A stretch of DNA of 45,817 nucleotides from contig JAGLOF010000053.1 in the NCBI GenBank assembly GCA_023139105.1, positions 1-45,817 on the forward strand, given 5' to 3'. Below the pieces are notes generated by a model. That model made no database searches and was not told the DNA's origin. It worked only from the letters and a program-made list of their open reading frames with translations. The position numbers were made by a program, and so were the translations under genes. Positions 44,496 to 45,817 of the stretch are shown in pieces. Each line of letters begins with the position of its first letter. Positions within the stretch are counted from its first letter, which is position 1. Source of the stretch: a bacterium (GTDB lineage: Bacteria > Zhuqueibacterota > QNDG01 > JAGLOF01).

Positions 44496-45329
44496 ATGAA
44501 AATTACAGTTCTTGTTGACAATAACACATTAATTGATCGTTATTTTTTTGCTGAACCAGGACTCTCCCTTTTTATTGAAGATGGAGATGTACGCCTGCTT
44601 TTCGATGTCGGATACAGCGATATTTTTCTGATTAATGCCCGAAAAATGAATATCAATCTGTTAGACCTTGATTATGTGGCACTTTCACACGGTCATTTGG
44701 ATCATACCTGGGGATTGGATCCGCTAATAAGATATTATACTGAAGCTGCTATTGAAAATCAAGTTCTCCGTCGTCCATTAATTATTGGACATCCAGAAAT
44801 TTTTGTCAGTGTAATGAAAGATCGATTTGGTGAATTTGGAAGTCTGATATCAGAAGAAAAGTTATCCAAAAATTTTAAGTTGTCTTTAAGTTGTGAACCA
44901 CAGAAATTAAGCGAGAGATTAATATATCTAGGAGAAATTCCCCGTCTCAATGAATTTGAATCGAATTTGACTTTTGGAAGAAAGCAAGGAAGTACTGAAC
45001 CGGATACAGTCCCTGAAGATTCTGCCCTAGTGTATCAATCTGAAAAAGGTCTTGTCATTATTACCGGCTGTTCACATGCCGGTATCTGTAATATAATTGA
45101 TTATGCCATAAAAGTTTGTGAAGATGATCGTATCTTTGATATAGTGGGCGGTTTGCATCTTCAAAATCCTTCTAAAAAACAACTTCAGGGAACTGTTGAT
45201 TTTTTAAAAGAATACAAACCACTTCATCTTCATGCATGTCATTGTACGGACTTACACTCTAAAATTGTATTATCTCAAGTAGTGCCGGTTGAGGAGGTTG
45301 GAGTAGGTTTAACGTTGAGTTATGTTTAG
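44496..45329 (+). CDS. MBL-fold metallo-hydrolase (COG1237-like)
   Basis: 277 residues. The metal motif 'SHGHLDHTWGL' (HxHxDH), an earlier 'LLFDVGYSD', a later 'IITGCSHAGICNII' and 'IVGGLHLQNPS' agree with the COG1237 group, related to the archaeal enzyme named dihydropterin-methyl-aminobenzene-phosphate synthase; real activities in bacteria are largely unknown. No signal peptide, so cytoplasmic. The ribosome site is weak. It is separated by 121 bp from the AMP-binding gene that follows on the same strand and is preceded by a well-formed operator pair. Confidence 0.87.
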   Translation: MKITVLVDNNTLIDRYFFAEPGLSLFIEDGDVRLLFDVGYSDIFLINARKMNINLLDLDYVALSHGHLDHTWGLDPLIRYYTEAAIENQVLRRPLIIGHPEIFVSVMKDRFGEFGSLISEEKLSKNFKLSLSCEPQKLSERLIYLGEIPRLNEFESNLTFGRKQGSTEPDTVPEDSALVYQSEKGLVIITGCSHAGICNIIDYAIKVCEDDRIFDIVGGLHLQNPSKKQLQGTVDFLKEYKPLHLHACHCTDLHSKIVLSQVVPVEEVGVGLTLSYV

Positions 45330-45450
45330 GAGATCACATTCACTCTGCTTTATTATTTGTAAACAGTATGTTTTTTGTTTACTTTAAAGTTGTTATAAAA
45401 TGCATTATTTTCTCCTCATTGACTTTTCTCAATCAATTATATGGAGCGGA

Positions 45451-45817
45451 ATGATTATGATTCTCCACCAGGAATTTGTCCGGATCGCAAAAAAAAATGC
45501 CAATCGAATAGCTATTAAAGATCGAACCTTGGATAAACAACTAAGCTATGGTAAAGCTTTAATCGGTTCTCTTATCCTTGCTAAAAAGATGGCTGCATAT
45601 GATGATGGAAACATTGGTATCATGATACCAACATCTGCAGGTGCAGTTCTTTCCGTTATAGCTGTGCTGATGTCTGGTAAGGTGCCGGCCATGATAAATT
45701 ATTCTACAGGTGCAGCAGATAACTGCCGCTATGCTCAGAAAAAATGTGGTTTCAAGACTATTATTACATCACGTGCTTTGCTTGAGAAAATACATTGTCC
45801 GATGATTCCCGGTATGA
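45451..45817 (+). CDS. AMP-binding acyl-ACP/acyl-CoA synthetase-like protein, N-terminal part
   Basis: Runs off the window after 122 codons without a stop. The visible part, 'NRIAIKDRTLDKQLSYGKAL', 'GNIGIMIPTSAGAVLSVIAVLMSGKVPAMINYSTGAADNCRYAQKKCGFKTIITSRALLEKI', matches the N-terminal half of the synthetase domain of Aas-type 2-acyl-glycerophosphoethanolamine acyltransferase/acyl-ACP synthetases. It activates fatty acids with ATP, probably for membrane lipid repair. Starts at 45451 and 45457 are both possible; GGAG at 45443 is 4 nt from the first. The ATP motif lies outside the window. Confidence 0.82.
   Translation, partial: MIMILHQEFVRIAKKNANRIAIKDRTLDKQLSYGKALIGSLILAKKMAAYDDGNIGIMIPTSAGAVLSVIAVLMSGKVPAMINYSTGAADNCRYAQKKCGFKTIITSRALLEKIHCPMIPGM

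Overview
The window comes from a Gram-negative bacterium of the Fibrobacterota-Chlorobiota-Bacteroidota (FCB) side of the tree, probably a Marinimicrobia-, Calditrichota- or KSB1-like lineage. The basis is moderate-to-low GC, several secreted proteins ending in type IX secretion (T9SS)-like 'NYPNPFNP...' C-terminal domains, a TonB-dependent receptor followed by PorV-like and IPT/TIG proteins with no SusD partner, and a PadR-linked FtsX-type permease. The lineage is inferred from these families only. No tRNA, rRNA, CRISPR array or phage gene was seen.

Left part (1-12.5 kb). A PhoB/OmpR-type response regulator, disrupted at the window edge, diverges from an outer-membrane-like protein; four direct repeats with an exact 11-bp period lie between them. 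An M28 aminopeptidase diverges from a membrane-anchored CadC-like regulator carrying a TolB-like propeller. Then come a reductive dehalogenase homologue with three N-terminal membrane helices and no Tat signal, a palindromic MITE-like element, and a PadR repressor with its MacB/FtsX-type permease.

Middle part (12.5-22.6 kb, plus strand). An M1 metallopeptidase, a membrane protein, a nitrilase-fold amidase and a cupin are followed by an Lrp/AsnC regulator, an unrecognised 414-residue protein, a PLP aminotransferase, threonine synthase, and an iPGM-like proposed homoserine kinase that probably stands in for ThrB.

Right part (23.4-43.4 kb, minus strand). Thirteen closely packed genes form what looks like a glycan utilisation locus for glucosamine-containing glycans such as chitosan: TonB receptor, FN3/T9SS protein, PorV-like protein, IPT/TIG lipoprotein, duplicated CBM-like protein, GH9 enzyme, two unusual TIM-barrel-like proteins, NagB deaminase, GH2 enzyme with the catalytic signature of exo-beta-D-glucosaminidase, FucP-like sugar transporter, ROK sugar kinase and a LacI repressor. 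Two GTTACCGGTATC sites exactly 60 bp apart bracket a good promoter upstream of the receptor gene, and the LacI recognition helix resembles that of E. coli GntR, which binds similar sites. No nagA is present, which favours free glucosamine over N-acetylglucosamine.

Far right (43.4-45.8 kb). A 1.3-kb non-coding stretch holds a mosaic direct duplication with a small TIR-flanked insertion, then an inverted operator pair bracketing a promoter in front of an MBL-fold hydrolase. The window ends inside an AMP-binding acyl-ACP/acyl-CoA synthetase-like gene.
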